A stretch of DNA of 64,000 nt from Akkermansia muciniphila (GCA_945888515.1 CAMDAD010000012.1:27549-91548); one strand, 5' to 3'; positions 45,161-55,283 are shown, numbered from the stretch's first letter. Numbers and translations: made by a program. The notes: generated from the letters alone by a model not told the origin.

Positions 45161-47710
45161 TCAACTTACCACCAGATTAAGCAAGCGACCTTGCACGTAG
45201 ATGACTTTGCGCATGGTTTTGTCGTTGGTGTATTCTTGGATTTTGGGCGATGCGAGCGCGGTTTGCAGGGCGACTTCTTCGGTGGCATCGGGCACGATGC
45301 GGATGCGGTCGCGCAGCTTTCCGTTGACCTGCACGACGAGATCGATCTCGTTTTCGATCAGGGCCTCGGCATCGAACTCCGGCCAGGGTTGATGGTAGAG
45401 CATCGAATTTTCCGCCGTGAGCTTGGCATGCAATTCCTCGGCCAAATGCGGGGCGAAGGGATTGAGCAGGCGCAGGAAAATCAGGAACTCTTCAAGCGGC
45501 ACTTGCTCGGCTTGCGTGAAGGCATTGGTACAAATCATCATCTGCGAGATGGCGGTATTGAATGCCATGCGCTCGATGTCTTCGGTGACTTTCTTGATCG
45601 TCTCATGCACGACCTTACGCAGTTTTGCATCGCTGCATTTCTCGTGACTGAGACGCGATGACAACTGCCACTCACCCGCTTGATTCTCTTCCATCGCCAC
45701 ACGCCAGACGCGCGCGAGGAAGCGGTGTACGCCCTCGACGCCTTTCATTTGCCAAGGCTTCACTTGCTCGAGCGGGCCCATGAACATTTCGTAGAGACGC
45801 AAGGAGTCGGCACCATACTCGCGGATGACGTCATCGGGATTGACGACGTTGCCCACGGACTTCGACATCTTTTGTCCGTCCTCGCCGAGGATAAGTCCTT
45901 GATTGACCAATTTCTGGAATGGCTCCGGTGTGCTGAGATGACCGAGGTCGAACAAGACCTTGTGCCAGAAACGTGCGTATAGCAAATGCAACACGGCGTG
46001 CTCGGTGCCGCCGACGTAGAGATCGACCGCACCGCTCTGACCATCGCCGCCTAACCAATAGTTCTCGGCTTCTTTTGAAATAAAAGCATCCTCATTGCGC
46101 GGATCACAATAGCGCAAATAATACCAGCAAGAGCCGGCCCACTGCGGCATCGTGTTTGTTTCGCGTTGCGCCGTTTCGCTATACTTGATCCAGTCGGTCG
46201 CCTTGATCAGCGGACCACGGGGATCGCCTGTCGGTTTGAAATCTTCCAAGGCCGGTTGCAGCAAAGGCAGTTCACTCGCAGGGATCGCGGCATGTTGTCC
46301 GTTTTCCCAAATGATGGGAAACGGCTCACCCCAGTAGCGTTGGCGCGAGAACAACCAGTCGCGCAGTTTGTATTGTACCTTGCGCTTTCCTTTGCTGTTT
46401 TCTTCGAGCCACGCAATCATCTTCGATTTCGCTTCGGCGGTCGGCAAGCCATCGAGAAAGGCGGAGTTGATGGCGGTGCCGTAGTCGGTGAAGCCTTTCC
46501 AATCGTCTTCTTCTTTGAGTGGTTTGACGACCTGCAAAATCGGAAGGGAAAATTTTTCTGCAAAAGCAAAGTCGCGTTCGTCGTGCGCGGGCACAGCCAT
46601 GATCGCACCGGTTCCATAACCCATCATCACGTAGTCCGCGATCCAAACGGGGATGTTTTCGCCGTTGACGGGATTAACCGCATAGGCACCGGTGAAGACA
46701 CCCGTTTTGTCCTTGTTCATCTCGCCGCGCTCCATGTCAGACTTCGTCGCGCAACTCTGGACGTAGGCTTCCACTTCCGCTTTTTGTTCGGCGGTGGTGA
46801 TTTCATGGACGAGGGAATGCTCCGGAGCCAGCACCATGTAAGTCGCCCCAAACAACGTATCCGGACGAGTGGTAAAAACGGTCACGGTGTGGCCGCCGAC
46901 GAGGAAATCGACGGTCGCACCCTCGCTTTTGCCTATCCAGTTTTTTTGCAACAACTTGATGCCTTCCGGCCAGTCGAGCGCATCGATTTCATTCAGCAAA
47001 CGCTCGGCATACGACGTGATGCGCAGCATCCACTGACGCAGCGGCCGGCGCTCGACGGTATGCCCTTTGCTGCGCCATTCCTCGACCTCTTCGTTCGCCA
47101 ACACCGTGCCCAGATCCGGCGACCAGTTGACGGGTGCCTCATGCACAAAGGCCAGACGCACGGCATCGATCTGTTCGCGCGACCAACCCTTGGCCGCGAG
47201 TTCGCTCACGGGCTTGGCCTTTTGCTCCGCTTCGTCAAAATACGAATGATACAACTGCAGGAAAATCCACTGCGTCCAGCGCACATAGCTCGGATCGGTG
47301 GTATCGACCTCGCGATCCCAGTCGTAGGAAAAGCCCAGATTTTTCAACTGCTGGCGGAAATTTTTGATGTTCGCCTCGGTGGTGACGCGCGGGTGTTGTC
47401 CCGTCTTGATCGCATACTGCTCCGCGGGCAAACCAAAGGCGTCCCAGCCCATCGGATGCAGCACGTTGAAACCCCGACAACGCTTGAATCGCGCCAAAAT
47501 ATCCGTCGCGGTGTAGCCCTCGGGGTGACCGACATGCAGACCCGCGCCACTCGGATACGGGAACATATCGAGCACATAAAACTTCGGCTTCGAGGCATCG
47601 AAATCGGCATCACCTGGACCGGCAGTGCGGAATGTTTTTTCCGTGTCCCAACGGATTTGCCACTGGGATTCAAAAACATCAAAAGGAAATGGTTTGCGAC
47701 GCTCGGACAT
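45161..47710 (-). CDS. leuS: Leucyl-tRNA synthetase
   Basis: A class I aminoacyl-tRNA synthetase that charges tRNA-Leu, 849 residues from the ATG at 47710 ([20 protein letters not shown]). The class I HIGH-type sequence is [20 protein letters not shown] and the KMSKS motif is [39 protein letters not shown], the editing domain (residues about 230-420, for example [17 protein letters not shown]) and the tRNA-binding C-terminus are all present. It stands alone, with vapBC upstream on the other strand. Confidence 0.97.
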   Translation of the reverse strand: MSERRKPFPFDVFESQWQIRWDTEKTFRTAGPGDADFDASKPKFYVLDMFPYPSGAGLHVGHPEGYTATDILARFKRCRGFNVLHPMGWDAFGLPAEQYAIKTGQHPRVTTEANIKNFRQQLKNLGFSYDWDREVDTTDPSYVRWTQWIFLQLYHSYFDEAEQKAKPVSELAAKGWSREQIDAVRLAFVHEAPVNWSPDLGTVLANEEVEEWRSKGHTVERRPLRQWMLRITSYAERLLNEIDALDWPEGIKLLQKNWIGKSEGATVDFLVGGHTVTVFTTRPDTLFGATYMVLAPEHSLVHEITTAEQKAEVEAYVQSCATKSDMERGEMNKDKTGVFTGAYAVNPVNGENIPVWIADYVMMGYGTGAIMAVPAHDERDFAFAEKFSLPILQVVKPLKEEDDWKGFTDYGTAINSAFLDGLPTAEAKSKMIAWLEENSKGKRKVQYKLRDWLFSRQRYWGEPFPIIWENGQHAAIPASELPLLQPALEDFKPTGDPRGPLIKATDWIKYSETAQRETNTMPQWAGSCWYYLRYCDPRNEDAFISKEAENYWLGGDGQSGAVDLYVGGTEHAVLHLLYARFWHKVLFDLGHLSTPEPFQKLVNQGLILGEDGQKMSKSVGNVVNPDDVIREYGADSLRLYEMFMGPLEQVKPWQMKGVEGVHRFLARVWRVAMEENQAGEWQLSSRLSHEKCSDAKLRKVVHETIKKVTEDIERMAFNTAISQMMICTNAFTQAEQVPLEEFLIFLRLLNPFAPHLAEELHAKLTAENSMLYHQPWPEFDAEALIENEIDLVVQVNGKLRDRIRIVPDATEEVALQTALASPKIQEYTNDKTMRKVIYVQGRLLNLVVS

Positions 47711-47950
47711 AATAACTGGAAAGTTCAGGGGCGGCAGATTGGCGGATTTTATCGAAATTGCAACGCATTTTCGAGGTGACCAAGGTATATGCCCCATGCC
47801 GCTCTCACCTTGTAAAAAGCATGGTCAACTTACTTTCGCATCGCAAGGGAAGAGGCCATACCCATTCGCTGCTATCATTCACTAGAGCGAACCAAGCCAA
47901 CCAATCATTTGATGCCTTGACATCAAAAAAAGCTGATGCTTGATTCATTC

Positions 47951-48208
47951 ATGCGAACAACGCTAACCATCGACCCAGAAATCGCTGAGCGAATTAAACA
48001 AGAGGTAGCTCTTGGGAAACGTCCTTTAAAAGCCGTCGTGAATGATGCTCTCCGCAAGGGACTGGGTTTGGAGCCCATCAAACGGTCCAAACCATATCGA
48101 ATCAAGCCGCATTCGTCGGGTTTTGTCGCTGGCATTGACCCAGGCCATTTGAATCAACTAGTGGACGAATTGGAAGCTGGTGAGTTTCTTAAAAAACAAA
48201 TTCCATGA
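47951..48208 (+). CDS. vapB: VapB-type antitoxin
   Basis: The 85-residue protein starts MRTTLTIDPEIAERIKQEVA, a ribbon-helix-helix pattern, followed by LKAVVNDALRKGLGLEPI. It continues to a C-terminal toxin-neutralising region (HLNQLVDELEAGEFLKK). The stop overlaps the ATG of the PIN-domain gene by four bases, the standard antitoxin-toxin coupling. VapB autorepression is expected but no operator is marked. Confidence 0.83.
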   Translation: MRTTLTIDPEIAERIKQEVALGKRPLKAVVNDALRKGLGLEPIKRSKPYRIKPHSSGFVAGIDPGHLNQLVDELEAGEFLKKQIP

Positions 48209-48633
48209 TCATTCCTGACATCAATCTTTTGATATACGCTCATAATGATCAGGCTCCGCATCATGAAAAAGCCAAGGCATGGTGGGAGGGACTAATGAAT
48301 GGTAAGGTGACGGTGGGCCTTCCTTGGATCAGTATCAGCGGCTTCATCCGTTTGATGACTCACCCACGTGTGCTGAGTAAGCCGCTGGATGTCGAGACGG
48401 CTATCAAGCAAGTGCGCTCTTGGCTCGAATGCTCATCGGTTCGTATTTTGCATCCCGGTGCCAGTTTCGAAAGGCTTTTTCTCGACTACCTCTTGGCATT
48501 AGGAACGGCGGGCAATTTGACCACCGATGCCCAACTCGCCGCGTTAGCGGTGGAGCACCAAGGGGAGTTGCATAGCGTCGATTCTGACTTCCACCGCTTC
48601 ACTGGTCTTAGATGGCGCAACCCGCTAGATTAA
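48205..48633 (+). CDS. vapC: VapC-type PIN-domain toxin ribonuclease
   Basis: The 142-residue PIN domain has the N-terminal catalytic Asp in IIPDINLLIYAHNDQAPHHE, a Glu/Asp region in the middle and TTDAQLAALAVEHQGELHSV, then DSDFHRFTGLRWRNP, carrying the remaining acidic residues. VapC toxins cleave tRNA or rRNA and are silenced by the coupled VapB. Four-base overlap with vapB (ATGA). The pair lies next to leuS with no mobile element directly adjoining. Confidence 0.88.
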   Translation: MIIPDINLLIYAHNDQAPHHEKAKAWWEGLMNGKVTVGLPWISISGFIRLMTHPRVLSKPLDVETAIKQVRSWLECSSVRILHPGASFERLFLDYLLALGTAGNLTTDAQLAALAVEHQGELHSVDSDFHRFTGLRWRNPLD

Positions 48634-48664
48634 TTCTGCGTGTGTGATTGCCCACCCTCTAGAC

Positions 48665-48692
48665 TTGCCAAATTTCCCATCTCCCCTACCCT
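48665..48692 (+). promoter_or_regulatory. Promoter of hisI, leaderless arrangement
   Basis: TTGCCA (48665-48670), 16 bases, TACCCT (48687-48692), six bases (ACGCGC), GTG at 48699. The layout matches priA and manC. Confidence 0.5.
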
Positions 48693-48698
48693 ACGCGC

Positions 48699-49121
48699 GT
48701 GAACGACGAATCGCACTCCTGCTTTGCTCCGCGTCTCGATAAAAAACAAATCGAAGACGGACTCGAATTTGCCCCGAAGTTTGATGAAAACGGCCTGCTC
48801 GCTGCCGTGGCGATCGATGTTCATACCCGCGAGCCACTGATGCTCGCTTGGATGAATCGTGAATCCCTGCGCCTCACCCTCGAAAAAGGCGAGGCCGTTT
48901 ACTGGTCGCGTTCGCGCCAAGAAATCTGGCACAAGGGAGCCACCTCCGGGCAAATCCAGAGAGTCATCGAAATGCGCACCGATTGCGACCAAGACGCCGT
49001 CATCCTCTACGTCGAACAAGCCGGCGGCGGGGCCTGCCATACCGGACGGAATTCGTGCTTTTACCGCAGCATCCATCCCGGCAGCCCAGCAGCGCTGCGA
49101 TTCCTGAAGCAAAATGACTGA
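48699..49121 (+). CDS. hisI: Phosphoribosyl-AMP cyclohydrolase
   Basis: HisI opens the adenine ring of phosphoribosyl-AMP in the third step of histidine synthesis. The 140-residue protein has the single-function form with MLAWMNRESLRLTLEKGEAV, the zinc-binding region (LYVEQAGGGACHTG, then RNSCFYRS) and EMRTDCDQDAVIL. It starts on a GTG six bases behind a -10 box. No other his gene is in the window. It is followed by rplS. Confidence 0.92.
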   Translation: MNDESHSCFAPRLDKKQIEDGLEFAPKFDENGLLAAVAIDVHTREPLMLAWMNRESLRLTLEKGEAVYWSRSRQEIWHKGATSGQIQRVIEMRTDCDQDAVILYVEQAGGGACHTGRNSCFYRSIHPGSPAALRFLKQND

Positions 49122-49156
49122 TTTTTTAAAAAAATCACACAAAGTGAAATTCAGGG

Positions 49157-49185
49157 TTGCCATCGTGTGAAAAAAACTCTAGCTT
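49157..49185 (+). promoter_or_regulatory. Promoter of rplS with GC-rich discriminator
   Basis: TTGCCA (49157-49162), 17 bases, TAGCTT (49180-49185) and a GCGCGCCCC discriminator. This closely matches the rplM promoter. Confidence 0.6.
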
Positions 49186-49255
49186 GCGCGCCCCTCGCGC
49201 CGCTCATCGGATGAGCCGCTACGGATTCACTCACTCACTATCTCCTTACACGACC

Positions 49256-49603
49256 ATGAACATCATCGCCAAAATTGAAAACGAGCAACTGAAATCGGAC
49301 ATCGCCGAATTCAAAGTGGGAGACACCGTCAAAGTTCACTGCCGCGTGGTAGAGGGTGGCAAAGAGCGCGTGCAGATCTTCGCCGGCATCGTGATCGGTC
49401 GCAAAGGTCACGGCGTGAATTCTTCTTTCACTGTTCGTAAAATTTCCTACGGCGAGGGCGTCGAGCGTGTATTCCCCGTTCACACTCCACGTATCGCCAA
49501 AATTGAAGTCACCAATCGTGGCAAAGTGCGTCGTGCTAAACTGAACTACTTGCGTCAGCGCGTCGGCAAGCGCGCGACCTTGGTCAAGTCGATGGACGCC
49601 TGA
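49256..49603 (+). CDS. rplS: 50S ribosomal protein L19
   Basis: L19 lies at the 30S-50S interface. The 115-residue protein has [20 protein letters not shown], then [40 protein letters not shown] and [18 protein letters not shown]. The ATG at 49256 is preferred because the family N-terminus starts there; in-frame codons upstream are non-homologous. It is monocistronic with its own promoter and terminator, without the usual rimM-trmD neighbours. The leader has no Shine-Dalgarno sequence. Confidence 0.96.
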   Translation: MNIIAKIENEQLKSDIAEFKVGDTVKVHCRVVEGGKERVQIFAGIVIGRKGHGVNSSFTVRKISYGEGVERVFPVHTPRIAKIEVTNRGKVRRAKLNYLRQRVGKRATLVKSMDA

Positions 49604-49631
49604 TTTCCATTGCAGCCACTCTCGTCGAAAA

Positions 49632-49656
49632 AACACGGCTTCGGCCGTGTTTTTTT
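49632..49656 (+). terminator. Intrinsic terminator after rplS
   Basis: Stem ACACGGC / GCCGTGT with a UUCG tetraloop, followed by T7 and preceded by an A run. Confidence 0.88.
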
Positions 49657-49711
49657 GTTTCGCTATGCATAGTGCTTGCGACTGAGCTTCCTCCCAACTA
49701 GCGTTTTGTCC

Positions 49712-50659
49712 GTGCGCGTTCCGATCTATGTCACTCTGCCACTCATCGCTCTCAGCATGGGCGTGATTTGGTGGCTGGGCACGAAAGAAAAAAAATTCAA
49801 TGATCCCCCACCCGCTTCCGAACTCACTGCCGTCAGAGAAAAAACGTTACAGGAACTCAAAGCTGCTGCTTCCATCGCTCCGGAAGAGCCCAGGGCGGCC
49901 ATCAAAGTGAGACCAGCACTGCAGAAATTGGACGCCTCTGGCCCGAAGGCCTCGTCTCTTGAGCTAAAGGATTTCGGCGAATTGACCGTATCTCCCGCGC
50001 TCGATTGCTACCTCCCAATCGCCGGACGCGGTGCCGACGTGATGATCGATCTCGCGACACAACTCGAACTCAAAGGCCAAACACAGCGGGCTCTGCTCGC
50101 CTGGGAGCGGGTGCTCGATTCCACGCCGGCTAGCCCAGAGCAACAAGATACTGCCCGCAAAGCGATCGCACGCTATCGCTCCCAACTTCCTCCCTGGAAT
50201 GTGGATCCTCTGACCACGCAACGCGTTGTGCTTCACGCACGTTGTGATCGTGATCGCGCCAAGCTCGTTGAGCCCATGTTGAAAGAAATCATAGGGTTGC
50301 TCAACGAGGCCAGCTCTGGCGTCGTCGAATGCGTTCTCGAACTACAAATCGGCGCAAAAGCCAGTGCGGGCAAGCCTCAACAACCTCTCGCTCTGTGGTT
50401 CCAGGGCACCTCTGCCGACTCTCCCACCTCCAAAATTCTCACGATCCCCAGCCTACCGGCAAGCGCTGCGGAACAAAAACAGTTTCTAGTCTTGCAATCC
50501 TACAAACTCATACGCGATGGGCTGTCCTCGCAATCAAATCTGCGTCCCCCCGCAGAGTCTTCCAGCGGGGAAGAAGCCGCGCAAAAGCTAAGCAGTGCCA
50601 TCACGCGTTATTCATGGGGCCTATGGAGCCAGATTTTTTCTGCCAAAAAAGCACCATGA
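49712..50659 (+). CDS. Membrane-anchored hypothetical protein
   Basis: About 315 residues if translation starts at the GTG at 49712; an in-frame TTG at 49676 is possible. A single N-terminal hydrophobic helix (VTLPLIALSMGVIWWLG) anchors a periplasmic part. A helix-rich segment near residues 110-160 (MIDLATQLELKGQTQRALLA, then WERVLDSTPASPEQQDTARK) looks like a TPR-type hairpin. The remainder is not recognised. Two further exported-protein genes follow on the same strand. Confidence 0.65.
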   Translation: MRVPIYVTLPLIALSMGVIWWLGTKEKKFNDPPPASELTAVREKTLQELKAAASIAPEEPRAAIKVRPALQKLDASGPKASSLELKDFGELTVSPALDCYLPIAGRGADVMIDLATQLELKGQTQRALLAWERVLDSTPASPEQQDTARKAIARYRSQLPPWNVDPLTTQRVVLHARCDRDRAKLVEPMLKEIIGLLNEASSGVVECVLELQIGAKASAGKPQQPLALWFQGTSADSPTSKILTIPSLPASAAEQKQFLVLQSYKLIRDGLSSQSNLRPPAESSSGEEAAQKLSSAITRYSWGLWSQIFSAKKAP

Positions 50660-50701
50660 TTTTTCTAAGAATTGCTCATTGGTGACGTTATAATAATCAG
50701 C

Positions 50702-51469
50702 ATGGTTCGATATTTCCTCATTCTTCTCAGTTGCCACTTCTTGATCTGGGCTGATCCGCTGGTGCCGAATCCTGCTGAGCCAAATCATCCCACGCCCGCA
50801 TCTCCCTCCGCACCAGCCACTGACGCATCCTCGACAAAAGCTAAGCCCGCATTGACCAAGCTCGCAGATGGTCGCATGAAATTGGGGGAAATCACCTTCG
50901 ATCCCAAAACGCGTCAGGTGCGTGTGCCCTGCTCCATCAACATGAGCGAAGGCTTATTGGAATTCGCCGTTGTTCACGAAAATGGCAAAATTCATGAGTC
51001 GCTGCTCATCACAAAATGTTCGCCCACCGACATCAATGTAGTGATGAAGCTCCTACGTTACGTGGCATCTGAAGAGCTTTACGCAATTGAAAAGGAACCG
51101 GGCATCCTCAGCGGGGAATACCCACATGTGCCAGAGGAAACAAAAAAAGCCGCGCGCGTGGACCTCAAAGTGGAATGGGAAAAAGAGGGAAAAGTGCAAA
51201 CGGTGAGCTTAGCCGATTGCATCATGCAGGCCCAAACCAGCAAACCCATGGGGCAGGAACCATGGATCTATGGCGGCTCCATGATCTATGAGGGTGCGTT
51301 TCTCGCCGAGCAAACAGGCGACGTCGCTTCCATTTTTGTCAGTCGAGGTTCTCTATTTCTTTATCCCGGTAAGGACAATTTCAACGACGACGTCTGGATC
51401 GTGAACGATAAACGAGTCCCACCCCAAGGCACGAAAGTCGATTTCATCATTCAACCACACAAACTGTAA
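50702..51469 (+). CDS. Secreted YdjY-domain protein
   Basis: The 255-residue protein has a signal peptide (MVRYFLILLSCHFLIWADP) and a Pro/Ala-rich linker. A YdjY-type domain follows, with MKLGEITFDPKTRQVRVPC then NMSEGLLEFAVVHENGKIHE. SMIYEGAFLAEQTGDVASIF follows near the C-terminus. YdjY is of unknown function and often encoded with iron-sulfur or exported proteins. A paralogue with the same core lies at 62361-63131. It is directly followed by a toroid (prenyltransferase-like) protein. Confidence 0.75.
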   Translation: MVRYFLILLSCHFLIWADPLVPNPAEPNHPTPASPSAPATDASSTKAKPALTKLADGRMKLGEITFDPKTRQVRVPCSINMSEGLLEFAVVHENGKIHESLLITKCSPTDINVVMKLLRYVASEELYAIEKEPGILSGEYPHVPEETKKAARVDLKVEWEKEGKVQTVSLADCIMQAQTSKPMGQEPWIYGGSMIYEGAFLAEQTGDVASIFVSRGSLFLYPGKDNFNDDVWIVNDKRVPPQGTKVDFIIQPHKL

Positions 51470-51488
51470 CCCACCCACCACTCGTATT

Positions 51489-52625
51489 ATGAAAGCCATT
51501 CTGTGCCTTTTCGCCGCTGCATCATTCTGCCAAGCCGACGTCTCTCCCTACGTTTCCTTACAAGAGGAAATGAAACAAGCCATCGCCCGTGGAAACACGT
51601 GGCTCGCCAAACAGCAGAAAGCGGAAGGACACTGGGATGATCCGGAAATCCCCGCCTTCACCGCACTCGCTCTCACCGCCGCAGTGCGCGATCCGAACCT
51701 CCAGGGCGCCGAGCGTCCCGCTCATATCAAAACCGGGTTTACTTGGTTGCTCAGTAATCAAAAAGAAGATGGCGGGATCTACAACCGTGGACTCAGCGTC
51801 TACAACACTGCCACCTCCGTCACCGCACTCGCCTCTGCGGGCGATGAGGCCTATGAGGCCGCCATTGTCCGCGCTAGAAAACACCTGATCAATAACCAGT
51901 GGGACACCGGCGAAAAAGGGAAAACGGATGGAGACAACGATGGAGGCATCGGCTATGGGTCGAAAAACGACCGCTCGGATATGTCGAATACCTACCTCGC
52001 CATCGAAGCTTTAGCTCTCTCAAAAAAAGTGATTGAGGACGGCAAACATGGCGACCAACCGGATCTCGATTGGGGCGCTGCGGTTTCCTTCCTTTCCCGT
52101 TGCCAAAACCTCAAAGAAAGCAACTCCAGCGAGTGGGCCACAGAGGATCCCAAGGACAAAGGTGGTTTCGTGTATGGACCGAACGAAAGTAAGGTAGCCG
52201 CAGAGCCCGATGCCAATGGCAAGGTGCCCCTGCGTTCTTACGGCTCGATGTCCTATGCGGGCTTACTCTCGATGGTTTATGCTAAAGTCTCCGCCGATGA
52301 CCCACGTGTCTTGGCGGTGAAAGAATGGCTCGGCAAAAACTACACACTGGATGAAAATCCCGGAGTAGGCGCGCAAGGTCTTTACTACTACTACAACACC
52401 ATGTCCAAAGCACTGGCTGCTGCAGGCATTGACAAGCTTCCACTGGAAAATGGCAAGAGTGTCGACTGGCGCAAGGATCTCTGCGAGCGGCTACTTAGCA
52501 AACAACGCGAGGATGGCTCGTGGGTAAACGATAACGGCCGATGGATGGAGTCCAATGCCGTTCTTACCACGGCTTTCACCGTGATGGCTCTGGAACAGAT
52601 TTACTACTCCATCCCACAGCGCTGA
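51489..52625 (+). CDS. Secreted prenyltransferase/squalene-oxidase-repeat protein
   Basis: The 378-residue protein has a signal peptide (MKAILCLFAAASFCQA) and an alpha/alpha toroid built from repeats such as GNTWLAKQQKAEGHWDDPEI, GFTWLLSNQKEDGGIYNRGL and LLSKQREDGSWVNDNGRW. No DxDD or other cyclase active-site motif is obvious, so it is unlikely to be a terpene cyclase. It lies 19 bases downstream of the YdjY gene and is probably co-transcribed. Similar toroids in Verrucomicrobia are annotated as prenyltransferase-repeat proteins. Function unknown. Confidence 0.75.
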   Translation: MKAILCLFAAASFCQADVSPYVSLQEEMKQAIARGNTWLAKQQKAEGHWDDPEIPAFTALALTAAVRDPNLQGAERPAHIKTGFTWLLSNQKEDGGIYNRGLSVYNTATSVTALASAGDEAYEAAIVRARKHLINNQWDTGEKGKTDGDNDGGIGYGSKNDRSDMSNTYLAIEALALSKKVIEDGKHGDQPDLDWGAAVSFLSRCQNLKESNSSEWATEDPKDKGGFVYGPNESKVAAEPDANGKVPLRSYGSMSYAGLLSMVYAKVSADDPRVLAVKEWLGKNYTLDENPGVGAQGLYYYYNTMSKALAAAGIDKLPLENGKSVDWRKDLCERLLSKQREDGSWVNDNGRWMESNAVLTTAFTVMALEQIYYSIPQR

Positions 52626-52926
52626 CGAAATTCCGCAGCTGATATTGCTGATCTGCCGAGGTTTTTGGTTAAAAGTGATACGAGATGGGTGGGTATGACA
52701 GTCGATAATCAATCGTTTTTTCAACATATATTTTAACGATTGAATCGTTTTATTATAACCAAAATATTGATATCAAAAGTGTCGAATGATCCATCGTCTG
52801 CTAGGTCTAGCGTCGATTCACTATGGCGCCAGATTGGATTACAGCACTCACCAGTATCGAGGACTCCGCAGAGATCACGAGCCGGAAAGCTAGCTTGCGA
52901 AGTCCGAGCCGAATCATCGCGTGCTA
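52626..52926. other. Intergenic stretch, no gene seen
   Basis: This 301-base stretch lies between the toroid gene and the convergent phosphatase gene. I see no conserved gene, RNA or mobile-element remnant. It is A/T-rich near 52700-52780. Confidence 0.5.
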
Positions 52927-53841
52927 CTACTTGATTAGTTTTTTCGGAGTTTCACAATCATGGCGGTTCAGTTCTCCGCCCTCCTCTCCATTCATTTGGT
53001 AGGTAACCGCGGAATGATCGTCATAGACCTCGACAATCCGATACCCTCTTTGCGCTCCCCAGTTTCCGCCGACATGACTATCGAAAAAATAACGCCGCCC
53101 GCCGGAAACATAGACGCCCGACTCCAGATGGTTATGACCGTGAAAGACCGCACGCAGGTTCGGAGTTTCCTCCAGTAATTTCATGACAGCCTCAGCTTTC
53201 GTAACTTGCGATGCGTCTTTCACACCATGCTCCGGCCATCCATCAACCTGATGCTTGCGCTGTTGAATGTGAATCAAGACAAAAATCGCTGCAGCATTTT
53301 TGTATTTGAGCAATTGCTCTTGGAGCCATGCTTGATCTGCGGCGAGGTAAACGTCCGCTTTTGCTGGCGCGGTCGTATCTGCCATCACAAAAACGACATC
53401 GCCAAGTTTGAGCGAATGATTGGATGGATAACTCCAAATTTTTTCCCATGACTCCGTGGGCGATCCGGGAGTTTGATCCACAAAGTCATGATTGCCCTTG
53501 GTGCAATAATAGGGCATCGCAAGTTTCGACAAATGCCTGTCGCGCAGCATCACCAACCGCGCCGGATCATCATGGGTGAGGTCGCCATTGAGAAAAAGTA
53601 AGTCCAGTCCTTTCTGCGCTTTTTCCTGATTCATCCATCCCACTAATGCTCCTGCCATTTGATCAAAGTCAGTACCCGCTTGCCCGTAATGAAGATCAGA
53701 TGCAATGGCAAAACGCAGTTTGATTTTGCGCCCAGCGCTAAGCTCCTGCGCCGCCACCCAGCGCAGCGGAATGCCAGACGTCAGTGAAGCCACAGCAGAG
53801 AACTTGAGGAAATTTCTTTTGCTAAGATTCGTAGTTTTCAT
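52927..53841 (-). CDS. Exported calcineurin-like metallophosphoesterase
   Basis: The 304-residue protein has a Tat-like leader (NLSKRNFLKFSAVASLTSG; Lys-Arg rather than the classical Arg-Arg). Metallophosphoesterase motifs are present: FAIASDLHYGQAG, LDLLFLNGDLTHDDPARL, YYCTKGNHDFVDQ, FVLIHIQQRKHQ and LRAVFHGHNHLESG. These supply the di-metal site (D, H, D, N, H, H). The substrate is unknown. It lies 11 bases downstream of the sulfatase gene on the same strand, so the pair may act together on sulfated and phosphorylated compounds. Confidence 0.85.
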   Translation of the reverse strand: MKTTNLSKRNFLKFSAVASLTSGIPLRWVAAQELSAGRKIKLRFAIASDLHYGQAGTDFDQMAGALVGWMNQEKAQKGLDLLFLNGDLTHDDPARLVMLRDRHLSKLAMPYYCTKGNHDFVDQTPGSPTESWEKIWSYPSNHSLKLGDVVFVMADTTAPAKADVYLAADQAWLQEQLLKYKNAAAIFVLIHIQQRKHQVDGWPEHGVKDASQVTKAEAVMKLLEETPNLRAVFHGHNHLESGVYVSGGRRYFFDSHVGGNWGAQRGYRIVEVYDDHSAVTYQMNGEEGGELNRHDCETPKKLIK

Positions 53842-53852
53842 GGTCGTGATGT

Positions 53853-55253
53853 TTACTTTCTTGGGGCTTTCGTCTCAAGTATGGCGATCAGTTTTTTTAC
53901 TAGTTCCGGCTTTGCATCGGCGATGTTTTGGGTTTCGCCCGCTTTGCTGTCGTGGTCATACAGTTCAAAACGATCGGGCTTTCCTTTACCTGGATGGCGA
54001 ATGAGACGGTATTGTGGCGTGCGAATGCTTTGTTTGCCTTGCCAGTAGCTGAAGGCACTCCCCTCGTTGCGCGCGGGGTCAGAAAGGTGGGGGGCGAGGG
54101 ATTTTCCTGAAAGCGCGACAGGAACCGGAACTCCCGTCAGTTCACAAAGGGTAGGATAAAGATCTACAGTTTCGACAACAGCTTGTGATGGAATACCCGG
54201 ATGCCTCATACCGGCGTGACGTATGATGAGTGGAGATCGCAGTGACTCCTCGAACAATGTGTGCTTGCCCCACACGGCATGCTCGCCTAGATGCCATCCG
54301 TGATCGCCCCAGAGGACGACGATGGTGTTGTCGGTGAGCTTTAGTTTGTCGAGCTGAACAAGAAGCTGAGCAACCTGAGCATCGGCATAGGAAACGCAGG
54401 CCGCATACGATAGGCGCAACTGGTCGGCGTAAGTAGCGTTATCACGCGGATTTTTCACCTCATGATGATATCCGTAATATTCACCGCTGGCGTGCCAGGT
54501 AGACAGGCCGGTAGGCTTGAGCGGATGCGGGATGTTCGGTAGCTTTGTTTTTTTATACAGATCCAAGTAGGACTGCGGACAGGCAAATGGCAGGTGAGGC
54601 TTCATGATCCCCACGGCTAACAGAAAGGGCTTTCCTCCTGCGGCCAAGCTTTCCATTTGCCGCAGCGCCTCACGGGTGATCCACCCATCAGTGTAAGTTA
54701 GGTCATCGCCTGTGTTATGCTCGCGAACGGGTCGATAGGAGCCACGTGGGATTCCGCCAGCATACCCGTGCATGCCGCCTTGCGGATGCTTCCATGGTTG
54801 AGTGGGCATGACGGAGCTATCCCATGCTCCGGCTATTTCCACCTTGGCGGGATCGCTCCACTGTTCACCTCCCAACCCACCAGGATAATGAGAAATTTTT
54901 CCTATGGATACAGCTTGATAGCCATGCTTTCGAAAGTGGGAGGGAAAGGTCGCGGGCAGCCCCGGCTTTCGCGCTTCAGGGCAGAAAAAAGCATCATTAT
55001 TTTGCTGCTGCGGGGTGGTGGCATAGCGACCAGTCAGGAGTGCATAGCGCGATGCTCCGCAGGTAGGAGCCTGCACGTAGTGACGTGTGAAGGCGCGACC
55101 ACTCTTCACTAACGAATCGATCGCGGGCGAGTGGATGTAACTCGCTCCAAATGATTTCAATTCCGGACGAAGATCATCCACACAAATGAGCAGAATGTTT
55201 TGCGAACCTGCCAAAGCTGGAATGATCGCGAGAATGAAGTAAAGCACCACCAT
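53853..55253 (-). CDS. Secreted sulfatase (iduronate-2-sulfatase-like)
   Basis: The 466-residue protein has a signal peptide (MVVLYFILAIIPALAGS). The metal-binding start is NILLICVDDLRPELKSFGAS, the formylglycine site APTCGASRYALLTGRYA (C-x-x-S-R with Cys that can be converted), then GDHGWHLGEHAVWGKHTLFE. It resembles iduronate-2-sulfatase and related sulfatases. The ATG at 55253 is chosen because the signal peptide starts there. An upstream frame would run through the RAYT end repeat. The upstream gene is the inserted RAYT. Confidence 0.88.
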   Translation of the reverse strand: MVVLYFILAIIPALAGSQNILLICVDDLRPELKSFGASYIHSPAIDSLVKSGRAFTRHYVQAPTCGASRYALLTGRYATTPQQQNNDAFFCPEARKPGLPATFPSHFRKHGYQAVSIGKISHYPGGLGGEQWSDPAKVEIAGAWDSSVMPTQPWKHPQGGMHGYAGGIPRGSYRPVREHNTGDDLTYTDGWITREALRQMESLAAGGKPFLLAVGIMKPHLPFACPQSYLDLYKKTKLPNIPHPLKPTGLSTWHASGEYYGYHHEVKNPRDNATYADQLRLSYAACVSYADAQVAQLLVQLDKLKLTDNTIVVLWGDHGWHLGEHAVWGKHTLFEESLRSPLIIRHAGMRHPGIPSQAVVETVDLYPTLCELTGVPVPVALSGKSLAPHLSDPARNEGSAFSYWQGKQSIRTPQYRLIRHPGKGKPDRFELYDHDSKAGETQNIADAKPELVKKLIAILETKAPRK

Positions 55254-55254
55254 T

Positions 55255-55283
55255 GGGGTCAGTCCGCGCATGGTAACATTTTT
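55255..55283 (+). repeat. RAYT left end repeat
   Basis: 29-base element end, starting GGGGTCAGTCC and ending CGCATGGTAACATTTTT in two parts. It is inverted relative to the right end with one mismatch. Confidence 0.8.

Noticed and set aside
46166..47779. 537-codon open frame antisense to leuS
   Set aside because: Exact shadow of a conserved gene in GC-rich sequence; no family motif.
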